From assembly GCF_023380245.1 (NCBI RefSeq), contig NZ_CP093365.1, positions 372,001-436,000 of the forward strand: 64,000 bases of DNA. Direction: 5' to 3'. The position numbers and the translations under genes were made by a program. Below the pieces are notes generated by a model. The model was not told where the DNA came from. It saw only the letters and a list, made by a program, of their open reading frames with translations, and did not search any database. Shown here piece by piece: positions 9,345 through 20,900 of this stretch. This DNA comes from Bombilactobacillus thymidiniphilus. Lineage in GTDB: Bacteria > Bacillota > Bacilli > Lactobacillales > Lactobacillaceae. Every line of letters starts with the position of its first letter. Positions within the stretch are counted from its first letter, which is position 1.

Positions 9345-11438
9345 TTAGCTAGCGCTACCGCCATTTTTCTTAATAATATCTTCTTGCACACTCTTAGGTG
9401 TTTTTTCATAATGATCAAAGGTCATTGTGAAGGTACCACGACCTTGAGTAGCAGAACGTAACGTTGTTGCATAGCCAAACATTTCAGATAATGGTACGAA
9501 AGCGTTAATTAATTGTGCATTACCGCGTTCTTCCATTCCTTCAATGCGTCCACGACGAGCTGTAACTTGACCCATAACATCACCAAGGTAATCTTCAGGT
9601 GTTACAACTTCAACCTTCATGACTGGCTCTAAAATAACTGCACCAGCAGATTTAACTGCATTGTGCAAAGCCATAGAAGCAGCAACTTTAAAGGCAGCTT
9701 CGGAAGAATCGACTTCATGATAAGAACCATCATAAAGTTTAGCTTTGATATCAATCAATGGATAGCCTGCTAAGACACCGTTGACCATAGCGTTTTTCAA
9801 ACCATCTTCAACGGACGGGATATATTCACGTGGAACAACCCCACCAACAATGGCATCTTCAAATTCAAAGCCCTTACCTTCTTCGTTTGGCGTAAATTCA
9901 ATCCAAACATCACCGTATTGACCTTTACCACCAGATTGGCGAACAAACTTACCTTCAGCAGAAGCTTGTTTGGTAAAGGTTTCACGATAAGCAACTTGAG
10001 GCTCACCAACTTGAGCATCAACCTTAAATTCACGCTTCATACGATCAACCATGATATCCAAATGCAATTCACCCATACCAGCGATCAAGGTTTCGCCAGT
10101 TTCTGGATTAGTTTCAGCACGGAAAGTTGGATCTTCCTCTGCTAATTTTTGGATAGCAATATCTAATTTATCACGATCTTCTTTTGATTTTGGTTCGATA
10201 GAAACTTGAATAACTGGTTCAGGGATTTCTAATGATTCCAAAATCAATGGATGACTAGGATCAGTTAAAGAATCACCTGTTGTTGTGTTTTTCAAACCGA
10301 TTGCAGCAGCAATATCACCAGAGAAAACTTCAGAAATTTCACTACGGTGATTGGAGTGCATCTGCAACAAACGTCCAACACGTTCACGTTTATCCTTAGT
10401 AGCATTCAAAACATAAGAGCCAGATTCCAAAGTACCAGTATAAACCCGCAAATAAGTCAAACGACCAACAAAAGGATCGGTAGCAATCTTGAAAGCTAAA
10501 CCAGCAAATGGCTTATTATCGTCAGCAGCTAAAGCTACCTTTTCACCAGTTTCTGGATCAGTGGCATTATAAGGACGCACATCTAATGGAGATGGCAAGT
10601 AATCAACCACGGCATCCATCAACATTTGCACACCCTTATTTTTGAAAGCTGAACCAGCTAAAACAGGGAACAAATCTAAACTAATTGTAGCTTTACGTAA
10701 AGCTTTCTTAATTTCAGCATTGCTAATTTCAGCACCATCTAAATATTTCTCCATGATATCATCATTAACATCAGCTAAAGTTTCAATCATTTGTGCACGA
10801 CGCTTGTTAGCTTCGTCCTTGTATTCATCAGGTACATCAATAGTATCCCATTTGGAACCTAATTCATCTTCATCATACAAATCAGCTTTCATTTCAATCA
10901 AATCAATGACACCAGCAAAAGCATCTTCAGCACCAATCGGCATTTGGATCGCAATTGGCTTAGCATCTAAACGCTCTTTGATTGTTTGTACTGAATAGTC
11001 AAAATCAGCACCTAATTTGTCCATCTTGTTAACGAAAACAATTCTTGGAACGTTATAAGTGGTAGCCTGACGCCAAACATTTTCAGTTTGCGGTTCTACA
11101 CCTGATTGACCATCTAAAACAGTAATTGCACCATCTAATACCCGCAAAGAACGTTCAACTTCGATTGTGAAGTCCACGTGTCCTGGGGTATCAATAATAT
11201 TGATTCGATTATCTTTCCATTGAGCTGTTGTAGCTGCAGAAGTAATTGTAATACCACGCTCTTGTTCTTGAGCCATCCAGTCCATTTGGGAAGCACCATC
11301 ATGAGTTTCACCAATTTTATGGATTTTACCAGTATAGTACAAAATACGTTCTGTAGTAGTTGTTTTACCAGCATCGATATGGGCCATGATACCGATATTA
11401 CGTGTTCTATCTAAAGGAAATTCACGTTTATTAGCCAT
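9345..11438 (-). CDS. fusA: Elongation factor G
   Basis: Ribosomal translocase GTPase of 697 residues. The G domain shows [15 protein letters not shown] (P-loop), [11 protein letters not shown] (switch I), DTPGHVDF (switch II) and NKMDKLGAD; later domains include [18 protein letters not shown] and the domain IV segment [14 protein letters not shown]. Full length. Last gene of the str operon after rpsG; no tuf follows, which is usual in lactobacilli. The interval to rpsG is 26 bp and carries the RBS. Confidence 0.98.
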   Translation of the reverse strand: MANKREFPLDRTRNIGIMAHIDAGKTTTTERILYYTGKIHKIGETHDGASQMDWMAQEQERGITITSAATTAQWKDNRINIIDTPGHVDFTIEVERSLRVLDGAITVLDGQSGVEPQTENVWRQATTYNVPRIVFVNKMDKLGADFDYSVQTIKERLDAKPIAIQMPIGAEDAFAGVIDLIEMKADLYDEDELGSKWDTIDVPDEYKDEANKRRAQMIETLADVNDDIMEKYLDGAEISNAEIKKALRKATISLDLFPVLAGSAFKNKGVQMLMDAVVDYLPSPLDVRPYNATDPETGEKVALAADDNKPFAGLAFKIATDPFVGRLTYLRVYTGTLESGSYVLNATKDKRERVGRLLQMHSNHRSEISEVFSGDIAAAIGLKNTTTGDSLTDPSHPLILESLEIPEPVIQVSIEPKSKEDRDKLDIAIQKLAEEDPTFRAETNPETGETLIAGMGELHLDIMVDRMKREFKVDAQVGEPQVAYRETFTKQASAEGKFVRQSGGKGQYGDVWIEFTPNEEGKGFEFEDAIVGGVVPREYIPSVEDGLKNAMVNGVLAGYPLIDIKAKLYDGSYHEVDSSEAAFKVAASMALHNAVKSAGAVILEPVMKVEVVTPEDYLGDVMGQVTARRGRIEGMEERGNAQLINAFVPLSEMFGYATTLRSATQGRGTFTMTFDHYEKTPKSVQEDIIKKNGGSAS

Positions 11439-11464
11439 TACCTAATACTCCTCTCAGCAAGTTA

Positions 11465-11935
11465 TTACCAACGATAATGCGCAAAGGCACGGTTAGCGTC
11501 AGCCATTTTATGGGTATCTTCACGCTTCTTAACAGCAGCACCAGTGTTATTAGCCGCATCCATGATTTCAGATGCTAAACGTTCATCCATTGTGTGTTCG
11601 CCACGCAAACGTGCATAGCTAACGATCCAGCGTAAACCTAACGTTGTACGTCTTTCAGGGCGCACTTCAATAGGAACTTGGTAGTTAGAACCACCGATAC
11701 GGCGAGCTTTAACTTCCAAAACTGGCATAACATTTTTCATAGCTTCGTTGAATACTTCAACAGGATCATTACCAGTCTTTTCTTTGATGATGTCAAAAGC
11801 ATCATATAAAATTGTAGAAGCTTTTCCTCGCTTACCGTCAACCATTAAGTGACTGATCAAACGAGTAACTAGCTTTGAATTATAAATTGGGTCAGGTAAA
11901 ACATCGCGTTTTGAAACGTTGCCTTTTCTTGGCAT
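11465..11935 (-). CDS. rpsG: 30S ribosomal protein S7
   Basis: 156 residues, normal for S7, which nucleates assembly of the 30S head and contacts E-site tRNA. It contains [54 protein letters not shown] and the C-terminal [20 protein letters not shown]-like end. GGAGG lies before the ATG. Middle gene of the str operon. Confidence 0.98.
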   Translation of the reverse strand: MPRKGNVSKRDVLPDPIYNSKLVTRLISHLMVDGKRGKASTILYDAFDIIKEKTGNDPVEVFNEAMKNVMPVLEVKARRIGGSNYQVPIEVRPERRTTLGLRWIVSYARLRGEHTMDERLASEIMDAANNTGAAVKKREDTHKMADANRAFAHYRW

Positions 11936-11975
11936 GGATTATCCTCCTATATGCATTGCAATATTAAATTGTAGC

Positions 11976-12389
11976 TTATTTCTTAGGTTTTTTAGTTCCG
12001 TATTTTGAACGACCTTGCATCCGACCATCAACACCGGCAGTATCTAAGGCACCACGAACGATATGATAACGTACACCAGGTAAATCCTTTACACGACCAC
12101 CACGAATTAAGACAACACTATGTTCTTGTAAGTTGTGACCAATACCAGGAATGTAAGCTGTAACTTCGATTAAGTTTGACAAACGTACACGGGCATATTT
12201 ACGTAAAGCAGAGTTAGGTTTCTTTGGTGTCATTGTTCCGACACGTGTAGCAACTCCACGTTTTTGAGGTGCAGGATTATCAGTACTAATTTTTTTCATA
12301 CTGTTGTAGCCAAAGTTCAAAGCAGGGGAATCTGATTTAGAACTTCTTGATTTACGACCTTTACGTACCAATTGATTAATTGTTGGCAT
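11976..12389 (-). CDS. rpsL: 30S ribosomal protein S12
   Basis: 137 residues. Decoding-centre loops are wild type: [15 protein letters not shown] (with the Lys whose change gives streptomycin resistance) and [13 protein letters not shown]. It begins [12 protein letters not shown] and ends KYGTKKPKK. First gene of the str operon; AAGGAGG precedes the ATG. Promoter at 12517-12545 with a leader of about 120 nt. Confidence 0.98.
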   Translation of the reverse strand: MPTINQLVRKGRKSRSSKSDSPALNFGYNSMKKISTDNPAPQKRGVATRVGTMTPKKPNSALRKYARVRLSNLIEVTAYIPGIGHNLQEHSVVLIRGGRVKDLPGVRYHIVRGALDTAGVDGRMQGRSKYGTKKPKK

Positions 12390-12545
12390 TAAAAGTTCCT
12401 CCTTATATTTTCAAGTACACACATCCAGGTGGATCTTTTTTTATCAAATAAAAATACCACCTATGTGGTTTGCTGGCTAAAATTGACGACTACTAGTCGC
12501 CAAAAGCACAGAGATAACATTAACATCGCTAACCAGTAATGTCAA
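12390..12545 (-). promoter_or_regulatory. str operon promoter and hairpin-rich leader
   Basis: TTGACA (12540-12545), 17 bp, TAATGT (12517-12522) on the minus strand. The leader then holds three hairpins: GGCGACTA/TAGTCGTC (about 12484-12501), ACCAC/GTGGT (arms 12465-12469 and 12456-12460) followed on the transcript by ATTTTTATTT, and ATCCA/TGGAT (about 12423-12434). The middle one looks like a weak terminator and might attenuate the operon; that is inference. Confidence 0.65.
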
Positions 12546-12602
12546 TCAATATTTAATAAATAATAAAATAAAAAATTGCGTATTTAGTATGGGAGGTGAG
12601 AA

Positions 12603-13277
12603 ATGATTATTTTTAACATTATCTTTAGTATTTGTTGTGCCTCATTTAGTGGTTTGGTAGCAATTCGTTTACCAAAAAAACGTCCCATTATTACAGGACG
12701 TTCTTACTGTGATTTTTGTCACACTCGTTTAAAGTGGTACCACGAAATTCCGATTATTAGCTATCTATTTTTACGTGGACGTTGCCATTTTTGTAAACAC
12801 AAAATAAACATAGAAATCTTTATAATTGAAATTATTGGCCTAATCATTGGCTGGAAAGCTAGTCAACAAACCAGTTTTAGTCCATATATATTAATAATCT
12901 TAACTCTAAGCGTTACTATCTGTGCTCTAACTGACTGGCGAAACCTTGCTATTTGGCCAATCACACTTATTCCGATAGTCACTATCACCTTAGTGTTGCA
13001 ACCATTAACTGTGAGACAATGGTTGCATTGGTTGCTGTTGGCTATAATCTTTAATTCTATTTATTGGTTAATGCCTAATAAACTCGGCTATGGTGATATC
13101 GAAGTTATTTTAGTGATTGCTTTGGTCCTTGGGATAAAGCGAGCTTTGCTGATAACCTTAGGTGCAACATCGTTAGCCATGTGTTATCTAGTCATCCAAA
13201 CATCCAAACGTACAGTGATACCATTTATTCCATTTTTCTTAGCCAGTTTATTAATAGATATTATTTTTTTACTTTGA
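12603..13277 (+). CDS. comC: Type IV prepilin peptidase (competence)
   Basis: A 224-residue A24 membrane aspartyl peptidase that cleaves and methylates pseudopilins of the DNA-uptake machine. The N-terminal zinc-type CDFC...CHFC pair (about residues 35-70) and the two catalytic Asp regions LTDWRNL and GYGDIE are present, with several membrane segments between. Start at 12603 follows GGGAGGTG at ideal spacing. No other com genes are nearby. It diverges from rpsL, and its 3' end overlaps the convergent msrA by 9 bp. Confidence 0.9.
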   Translation: MIIFNIIFSICCASFSGLVAIRLPKKRPIITGRSYCDFCHTRLKWYHEIPIISYLFLRGRCHFCKHKINIEIFIIEIIGLIIGWKASQQTSFSPYILIILTLSVTICALTDWRNLAIWPITLIPIVTITLVLQPLTVRQWLHWLLLAIIFNSIYWLMPNKLGYGDIEVILVIALVLGIKRALLITLGATSLAMCYLVIQTSKRTVIPFIPFFLASLLIDIIFLL

Positions 13278-13793
13278 CCAATGATCTTTAATGAATTTAT
13301 CACGACCACCAGCCTCTTCGATCTGATAGCGCAGTGGATTTTTCTTATAAAAGTCCTGATGATAATCTTCAGCAGGATAAAAAGGTTTGGCAGGCTCAAT
13401 TTTAGTAACAATCGGCTTATCAAATTTGCCACTATCTTCTAAACGCTTTTTAGAAGCTTCCGCTACCTTTTTCTGTTGTTCATTTTTTACAAAGATAACC
13501 GGACGATAACTATCCCCACGATCTTGAAATTGTCCCATAGCATCCGTAGGATCCGTTTGCTGCCAATAAATTTCTACTAACTGTTCATAAGAAATAACAT
13601 CTGGATCAAAAACAATTTCCACAGCCTCAGTATGACCTGTCGTATGACTGGCAACTTGCTCATAAGTGGGATTCACAGTGTGCCCACCAGTATAACCTGA
13701 AATAACCTTCTTGATACCGGGCATTGTATCAAACGGCTTAACCATACACCAAAAACATCCACCTGCAAAAATCGCTGTTTCTTCTTTACTCAT
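13269..13793 (-). CDS. msrA: Peptide methionine (S)-S-oxide reductase
   Basis: Repairs oxidised methionine in proteins. 174 residues from [21 protein letters not shown] holds the catalytic Cys, and [23 protein letters not shown] and [16 protein letters not shown] are MsrA hallmarks. The ATG at 13793 was chosen because GAGGTG lies six bases before it; the frame opens earlier at 13811 without an RBS. Convergent with comC, overlapping its last 9 bp. No msrB is adjacent. Confidence 0.95.
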   Translation of the reverse strand: MSKEETAIFAGGCFWCMVKPFDTMPGIKKVISGYTGGHTVNPTYEQVASHTTGHTEAVEIVFDPDVISYEQLVEIYWQQTDPTDAMGQFQDRGDSYRPVIFVKNEQQKKVAEASKKRLEDSGKFDKPIVTKIEPAKPFYPAEDYHQDFYKKNPLRYQIEEAGGRDKFIKDHWSK

Positions 13794-13907
13794 AACTATC
13801 ACCTCAATCAATCATCAATCATTCCAATAAGATATATAAGTTTACAATTATATATACCATAATGTATAATTTATGTTTGCTTATAAAATAACTTATTGGA
13901 GAATAAA

Positions 13908-14711
13908 ATGAATTCAATAATTCAAAACTTTAAAAAAGGATTTTCAACATTTGACCTAAAAGTAATCGGCATTATCCTTATGCTCATAGATCATCTGCAC
14001 CAAATGTTTGTGCCATTTGGCGCTCCCAATTGGCTGGATTGGTTTGGTCGACCAGTAGCAACTATTTTCTTCTTTGTAAGTGTGGTCGGCTTCAGTCATA
14101 CCCACAACAAACGTAAATATATGCTACGTCTTTATACTAGCATGGTTTTGATGTCCCTGTTTACATTTAGCTTAGAAAAGATTGTTCACTACGATCAAGT
14201 TATATTGACCAACAATATTTTTCACGATTTATTTATCGGAACAATTTTCATGTTAGCCATCGACAAATTAAAAGATAATCAAAAGCCCATCAAAAATAGC
14301 ATAATTGGCATTAGCTTATTTATTTTACCTTTTGCCACTAGTATCATCATCCCCTTACTAACAGTTATTAAAGTCCCAATTCCGATTTTAATTGGTGTCA
14401 CAAGCTTCGTTCCCTCAATTGCCTTAACGGAAAACAATTTAATGGTGTTGTTAATTCCCTTAATGTATTTATTCAGAGACAATTTAAAAATTCAATGTTT
14501 ATTAATTGCTTTAACTGCTTTAATTTATGGTGGCTTACAATTAGCTGGATTAATGCAAGTAAATCAGTGGTTAATGATTTTTGCTGCCATTTTAATTTGG
14601 TTTTATAACAATAAAAAAGGACCAGGAATTAAATATTTCTTCTATATTTTTTATCCAGCACATATTGGTATCTTATATTTAATTTCTGCTTTCTTATATA
14701 TTCATCATTAA
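13908..14711 (+). CDS. TraX-family integral membrane protein
   Basis: 267 residues, mostly hydrophobic with about 8-9 membrane segments. The N-terminal STFDLKVIGIILMLIDHLHQMF and WFGRPVATIFFFVSVVGFSHT match the TraX family, named after the F-plasmid pilin acetylase; chromosomal members in Firmicutes have no known substrate. The ATG at 13908 follows GGAG by six bases. No conjugation genes are nearby, so a conjugative role is unlikely; an acyltransferase on a surface component is a guess from the fold family. Ends at a strong bidirectional terminator. Confidence 0.8.
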   Translation: MNSIIQNFKKGFSTFDLKVIGIILMLIDHLHQMFVPFGAPNWLDWFGRPVATIFFFVSVVGFSHTHNKRKYMLRLYTSMVLMSLFTFSLEKIVHYDQVILTNNIFHDLFIGTIFMLAIDKLKDNQKPIKNSIIGISLFILPFATSIIIPLLTVIKVPIPILIGVTSFVPSIALTENNLMVLLIPLMYLFRDNLKIQCLLIALTALIYGGLQLAGLMQVNQWLMIFAAILIWFYNNKKGPGIKYFFYIFYPAHIGILYLISAFLYIHH

Positions 14712-14714
14712 AAA

Positions 14715-14756
14715 CAAAAAAGCGTGGCTAAAAAGTTCTAGCCTCGCTTTTTTACA
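14715..14756. terminator. Bidirectional terminator
   Basis: Arms 14721-14730 and 14739-14748 (AGCG.GGCTA/TAGCC.CGCT) with A-runs on the left and T-runs on the right, serving the converging traX-like gene and the surface-protein gene. Confidence 0.93.
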
Positions 14757-14768
14757 TAATTAACAATA

Positions 14769-17639
14769 TTAGTTGCGACGTTTTTTACTTTTTCCAAAAC
14801 CAAACATTGCAATCACAGAATCCAATAATAGCCAGCCAATCCAACCAGTATTATTTTGTTCCCCTAATTGAGGCAAACTAGCTTTTGGATCTTTAGGATC
14901 ACTAATTTGAGCTGGATCACTAATTAAATGACTAACCATTGCTGGATCTGCACTAGTTGCAAAGTCAGTACCATTGGCAGCGCTTGGATCTGTTGTCGCA
15001 TAATCTGTAGAAGTTGTTTCTTCTGGCGTACTATTACCATCAGCAGAAAGTGTTTTAGCTGACACAGTAGCAATTAATTGATTAGTTTGCGTGACAAAAT
15101 TATCTTTAATTGCTGTCATATCAGCTAAACTAGTTGCACCAGCCAACTTAGTTGTCGCTGTATCATAAAAACTAGCCAACTGATCTTTAAATGATGCCTT
15201 GTCTTCAGCACTGATATTAGCCTGATCGATTAAAGTATTAGCCGATGAATTAATAGCATCTAGTACTTCTTGCGTACTTTGATTAGCTGTATTCAAATTG
15301 CTTTCACTAATCGCACTGTCTACAACTTGATTCATCGCATTAATACCTGCAGTTTTAGCCGCAGTGACATCAGCTTCACTATTGGCATTATTGATAGCAG
15401 TTTTAGCGGAATCAAAAGCTGCATTTATTTGCGTGGTAAATTGATTAACATCATTAGCAGTTAGATCACGTGTTACCTGTGGGTTCAAAGCTGAAACAGT
15501 AGCCAAATCATGATCACGTGCTGTTTGCAAGGCATTGATAGCATCATTTTTAGCAATTTCTAAATTGTTATCTGCACTGCTACTGTTAATTTGAGCAATG
15601 ATTTTGTTAATATTTGCAACACCGATTTCTTTAGCTTCAACAATGCCATCCATATTAGTGATAACAATTTTAGTATACGCGTCTTTATAAGCGTCCATTA
15701 TCGCCTTTTTTAACGTATTCTTGTCAGAAATAGCTAGATTGGCTTGATCTAAAGTTGTCAAAGCTTGATCGCGTACTTCATTTAATTCATTAAACGCTGA
15801 AGTTTTTGCATCTGTCAATGCATCAGCACCATTGTGACCTGAAAAAACGTTAGCAATATTTTGTTTACCTGTTGTCAAAGCACTCTCTATTTCAGTAGAA
15901 GTTGTAGTACTTTGTATTGCTGCAATGGCATTTTTATAAGCTGTCTTAGTTATAGCAATGAGGTCTGCTTGTGCTTGTGCGGCACCATCTACAGACATGT
16001 CTGTAGATTGCTGAATTTTATCAATCATATCATTATATGCAGATGCTAATTCATTAAGTGCTGAAATTTTTGCATCTGTTAATGCATCAGGTCCATTGTG
16101 GCCTAAAACGTTAATAATATTTTGTTCACCTGTTGTCAAAGCACTTTGCACATCATTAGTTGTAGTTGCACTGTGAACGTTTGCAACAGCAGTATTATAA
16201 GCATCATCTGCACGAGCCAGAAAATCATCTTGAGCATCACTGGATAAACCACTATTTTGAATTTTATTGATCATCGCAGCATGTTCATCTTGCAACTGAG
16301 TCAATGCATCATTTTGAGCTAATTCTAAGCTGTCATCATAATTATTACTATTAAGTGTTGCAATAACTCGATTCAGACCTGTAATGCCTTGATCCTCAGC
16401 TTTACTGATACTAATGTCGTCTGGAGCAGCTTGGAAAATACCTGAAAAACCATTCTGATAAGCATCCATGATTTGCTGCTTTAATTGCTTTTGATGCACC
16501 TCATTCAATGTCAATTGATCTAAGGCATCTAATGCTTGATGATATACTACGTTTAAATCATTAATTGCAGTATTATAAGCAGTATTTAAGTCATCAGCAC
16601 CTTCATGACCTAAAACGTTAGTAATATTTTGTTCACCTGTTGTCAAAGCACTTTGCACATCATTAGTTGTAGTTGCACTGTGAACGTTTGCAACAGCAGT
16701 ATTATAAGCATCATCTGCACGAGCCAGAAAATCATCTTGAGCATCACTGGATAAACCACTATTTTGAATTTTATTGATCATCGCAGTATGTTCATCTTGC
16801 AACTGGGTCAACGCACTTTGGCGAGCAGTAGCTAAATCAGGATTATCAATAACATCGTTCAAAGATTGTAAGCCCACAGCCAAAATTTTTTGAGCTGCCT
16901 CATTAGTCGTGGCTACATCTAACAAATCACTGTTCTGTTTCCAAACATCTTCTAGGTCGGCATTTTGTTCAGGATGTTTTTTACTCAAAGATACATAACC
17001 TTGTTCCAGTTGTGCTTGAGCTTGTGTTTGTAAAATATATAACGAAAATTGCGTTTCTAATTCAGTTAATTCTGCTTGGTCATTAATTTGCTCAACATTT
17101 GTACTTGCTTCACTAACAATATTGTCAATATCTGCAACATAATTGGTCTTTTTATCCGTAGTTAAATCAGTTTGCTGGTCAATGATGGATTTTGCACTAT
17201 TGGCTTGTGTTTGTAAATTATTCACTGTTGTTAGTTTAGCTTTATCCAAATCACTTGTTGCTTGACCACTATTATCCGGCTCATTAGTAGTATCATCGGC
17301 TGGAATTTGTGATGTTGCAGGCGTACTTACAGTCGGATTTTGTGTCTGTACAGGCACTTTTTGTTGTTCCTGAAATGCTTCTGTTGTATCTGTCATAGTA
17401 GATGACTGTACAGCAGTAGTATCAGTAGCTGGTTTTGTTTGTACTGCATCATCAGAATCAGCATTAACTGATGTTGCAGTAGACGAATTTGTATTGGTAA
17501 CGTTATCATTAACAACATCAACTGTTTGTGGCACAGCTACGTCAGCAGCAGCTACATTTTTAGGCTTTGTACTGACCAATAAAGCGGAAGAAAATAAAGT
17601 AACTCCCATTGTAAACAGTACTTGCTTCTTAACGTACAT
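14769..17639 (-). CDS. Repeat-rich cell-wall-anchored surface protein with LPQLG motif
   Basis: A 956-residue protein: signal peptide 1-31 (ending NVAAA), a Ser/Thr/Asp-rich low-complexity stretch to about 130, a long alpha-helical repeat region to about 870, a Pro/Ser/Asp linker, then a sorting signal with LPQLGE at 922-927, a hydrophobic stretch and KSKKRRN tail. The helical units (A-L-x-x-A, N-x-A-x-x-x-I) resemble DUF1542/FIVAR-type repeats of staphylococcal and lactobacillar adhesins. Two units (about residues 276-344 and 445-513) are nearly identical. The sorting motif has Leu where sortase substrates have Thr. RBS GGGGGA before ATG. Likely a rod-like adhesin or matrix binder; the ligand cannot be told. 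Confidence 0.85.
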   Translation of the reverse strand: MYVKKQVLFTMGVTLFSSALLVSTKPKNVAAADVAVPQTVDVVNDNVTNTNSSTATSVNADSDDAVQTKPATDTTAVQSSTMTDTTEAFQEQQKVPVQTQNPTVSTPATSQIPADDTTNEPDNSGQATSDLDKAKLTTVNNLQTQANSAKSIIDQQTDLTTDKKTNYVADIDNIVSEASTNVEQINDQAELTELETQFSLYILQTQAQAQLEQGYVSLSKKHPEQNADLEDVWKQNSDLLDVATTNEAAQKILAVGLQSLNDVIDNPDLATARQSALTQLQDEHTAMINKIQNSGLSSDAQDDFLARADDAYNTAVANVHSATTTNDVQSALTTGEQNITNVLGHEGADDLNTAYNTAINDLNVVYHQALDALDQLTLNEVHQKQLKQQIMDAYQNGFSGIFQAAPDDISISKAEDQGITGLNRVIATLNSNNYDDSLELAQNDALTQLQDEHAAMINKIQNSGLSSDAQDDFLARADDAYNTAVANVHSATTTNDVQSALTTGEQNIINVLGHNGPDALTDAKISALNELASAYNDMIDKIQQSTDMSVDGAAQAQADLIAITKTAYKNAIAAIQSTTTSTEIESALTTGKQNIANVFSGHNGADALTDAKTSAFNELNEVRDQALTTLDQANLAISDKNTLKKAIMDAYKDAYTKIVITNMDGIVEAKEIGVANINKIIAQINSSSADNNLEIAKNDAINALQTARDHDLATVSALNPQVTRDLTANDVNQFTTQINAAFDSAKTAINNANSEADVTAAKTAGINAMNQVVDSAISESNLNTANQSTQEVLDAINSSANTLIDQANISAEDKASFKDQLASFYDTATTKLAGATSLADMTAIKDNFVTQTNQLIATVSAKTLSADGNSTPEETTSTDYATTDPSAANGTDFATSADPAMVSHLISDPAQISDPKDPKASLPQLGEQNNTGWIGWLLLDSVIAMFGFGKSKKRRN
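16102..16308. repeat. Direct repeat copy 1 inside surface-protein gene
   Basis: About 207 bp almost identical to 16609-16815, offset 507 bp (169 codons, in frame). I count only about four differences by eye. It encodes the unit from QLQDEHAAMINKIQ to QNIINVLG. Confidence 0.9.
16609..16815. repeat. Direct repeat copy 2 inside surface-protein gene
   Basis: Partner of 16102-16308. The near-identity of the DNA, including silent sites, points to recent duplication or gene conversion rather than protein-level conservation. Confidence 0.9.
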
Positions 17640-17680
17640 AAAAAATCCCCCTAAATATTATAAATTGTGATCCTTTAAAT

Positions 17681-17711
17681 ATATTATCATTACTAGTTAA
17701 ATTTAACACAA
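17681..17711 (-). promoter_or_regulatory. Candidate promoter of surface-protein gene
   Basis: TTGTGT (17706-17711) and TAATAT (17681-17686) with an extended TGA element, spacer 19 bp, about 42 bp before the ATG. The spacer contains the palindrome TTAAATTTAA. The rest of 17712-17870 is very AT-rich with nothing else I can assign. Confidence 0.5.
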
Positions 17712-17870
17712 GTTTTGTTTAATTTATGTTGATTTTTTTTGAGATAAATCGCACATAATGATTTTATAAATATTAATTTATTAGCAAAGATCGCTAAAAT
17801 AATAAAATAAATATAATTAATGAACATCTCATTTAAATAAATATCTTAATAATTCTATATAAATATGCAT

Positions 17871-17906
17871 AAAAAAAGGCTCCTAAATATATAGGAGTCT
17901 TTTTGC
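17871..17906 (-). terminator. rpoBC terminator
   Basis: Arms 17878-17885 and 17892-17899 (GGCTCCTA/TAGGAGTC) just after the rpoC stop; the minus-strand transcript ends in seven U. Confidence 0.93.
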
Positions 17907-17916
17907 TAATTAATTT

Positions 17917-20900
17917 TTATACTTCTTCAGGAGCACCACTTAGTTGACTATCGAATGTTGCACCAACTTTTTCTGGTTGCATATGACGATATTTAGCCAT
18001 ACCCGTACCAGCTGGAATAATCTTACCAATCATAACATTCTCTTTCAAACCAACTAATGGATCACTCTTGCCACGAATCGACGCATCAGTCAATACACGT
18101 GTTGTTTCTTGGAAAGAAGCTGCTGATAAGAAACTATTTGTTTCCAAAGATGCCTTAGTAATACCTAACAATACTGGTGCACCAGTAGCTGGCAATTTAC
18201 CCTTAATCAATGATTCTTTATTTGTTTCTGTAAATTGACCAATATCCAATAAGGAACCGGGCAAAACATTAGTATCACCTGGATCAAGCACGCGAATTTT
18301 ACGAAGCATTTTTCGCACCATAACTTCGATATGCTTATCACTGATGTCAACACCTTGCATACGGTAAACTTTTTGAACTTCAGAAAGTAAATAGTTTTCA
18401 GTAGTTTGCACATCTGTAACTTTAATCAATTGCTTAGGATCAATTGATCCAGCAGTTAACTTGTCACCACGATGGATAATATCACCCTCAGCTACAGAAA
18501 CACTAGCTGTATAAGGAACACTATAAGTTCTTGTATCAATCTTACCTTCAATAGTGATCTCACGCGTATGTTCAGCAGGATTTTCATCAACAGAACTAAC
18601 TACACCGTCAACCTCAGAAATATAAGCTAAACCTTTGGGATTACGTGCTTCAAAAATTTCTTCAACACGAGGCAAACCTTGCGTAATATCTTCACCACCG
18701 GCAACACCACCAGTATGGAAGTTTCTCATGGTTAATTGCGTACCCGGTTCACCAATGGATTGCGCAGCCACAACACCAACGGCTTCACCAACTTCAACTT
18801 CCTCACCAGTAGCCAAGTTACGACCATAACATTTTTGACAGACACCATGTAGTGTGTTGCAAGTGAAGGCTGAACGAATTGTAACCGATTGAACACCATC
18901 ATCAATTATCATACGTGCTGTATCTTCATCAATCAAAACATTACGTCCAACAATTTCTTCACCAGTCTTGGGATCTAAAATTTCTTTTTGCGTATAACGA
19001 CCAACTAAACGATCATATAATGGTTCAATAACTTCATTACCATCAGTAATTGCTGACACTACTAAACCACGATCTGTGCCACAATCTTCTTCACGAATAA
19101 TCACGTCTTGAGCCACATCAACTAAACGACGTGTCAAGTAACCAGAGTTCGCTGTTTTCAAAGCTGTATCAGTCATACCTTTACGAGCACCGTGAGTGGA
19201 CATGAACATTTCTAAAACAGATAAACCTTCACGGAAGTTAGAAGTAACTGGCACTTCCATCATCCCGCCGTTAGGAGCAGCCATCAAGCCACGCATTCCA
19301 GCTAATTGCGTAAAGTTTGAAATATTACCACGAGCACCAGAATCAGACATCATGGAAATCGGATTCTTTGGATCAAAACTATCAACTAATTGCTGTTGAA
19401 TATCATCCTTAGCATCATTCCAAATTGTTACCACACGATTATGGCGTTCTTCATCAGTGATTAAACCCCGACGAAATTGCTTAGATACAGTAGCCACTTT
19501 TTTATGGGCTTCATCAACAATATCTTGCTTATCATCTAACTGTGGCACATCGGATACACCAACTGTTAAACCAGCTAAAGTACATGCTGTATATCCAAGT
19601 TCTTTCATATCATCCAATAATTCAGATGTTCGTTGTACTTTGTAAATCTTGAAAACTTGGGCAATAATGTCGCTTAAATAGCCTTTTTTGAAAGGATCAG
19701 TCAACGGCATATCTTTAAGACGTTGATGAATATCTTCGCCTTCATTCAAGAAATACTTATCAGGAACACCTTTCACCATATTTTCTTCGGTAGGTTCATT
19801 CAAGAATGGCATGCCATTAGGCAAAATACGGTTAAAAATAACTTTACCAACACTTGTAATCATAATGCTGTTTCGACGATCTTCAGCAAAAGCAAAATTA
19901 GTCAACGACTTAGTTGCCAAACCAATCCGACTGTGCCAATGCACTAAACCATCTTGGAAAGCCATTTCTACTTCATCCATATCGTTAAAAATAATGCCTT
20001 CGCCTTCACGACCACGTTCTTCTAAAGTCAGATAGTAATTACCTAACACAACATCTTGAGAAGGCGTAACAATTGGCTTACCATCTTTAGGAGCTAAAAT
20101 ATGGTGAGCTGCAAGCATTAACATACGTGCTTCTGCTTGAGCTTCATCAGACAAGGGAACATGAACAGCCATCTGGTCACCATCAAAATCGGCATTATAA
20201 GCTTCACAAGCTAGAGGATGCAAACGAATCGATTTACCTTCTACCAGAACTGGTTCAAAGGCTTGAATACCTAAACGGTGCAACGTAGGCGCACGGTTTA
20301 AGAGCACAGGACGTTCCTTGATAACATCTTCCAAAACATCCCAAACATCATCATCTTGCCGTTCAATCTTACGTTTAGCATTTTTGATATTGGATGCTAG
20401 ATCACGTGAAACTAATTCATGCATCACGAACGGTTTAAACAATTCTAACGCCATTTCACGTGGTAAACCACATTGATAAAATTTCAAAGTAGGACCAACA
20501 TCAATAACTGAACGACCAGAGTAGTCCACACGCTTACCTAACAAGTTTTGACGAAAACGTCCTTGTTTACCCTTAAGCATGTGTGATAGAGATTTGAGTG
20601 GTCGATTACCTGGTCCAGTTACTGGACGACCACGACGACCATTGTCAATCAATCCATCAACCGCTTCTTGCAACATCCGTTTTTCATTTTGCACAATAAT
20701 ATTTGGTGCATTTAAATCTAACAGACGCTTCAACCGATTATTACGATTAATAACGCGACGATACAAATCATTAAGATCAGAAGTGGCAAAACGCCCACCC
20801 TCTAATTGGACCATTGGTCTTAAATCAGGAGGAATTACCGGAATACAATCCATAACCATCCATTCTGGACGATTACCAGAATTTTTGAAGGCATTTAAGA

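Noticed and set aside
10642-10998. 118-codon plus-strand frame
   Set aside because: Antisense to fusA, which is intact and conserved; no promoter or RBS.
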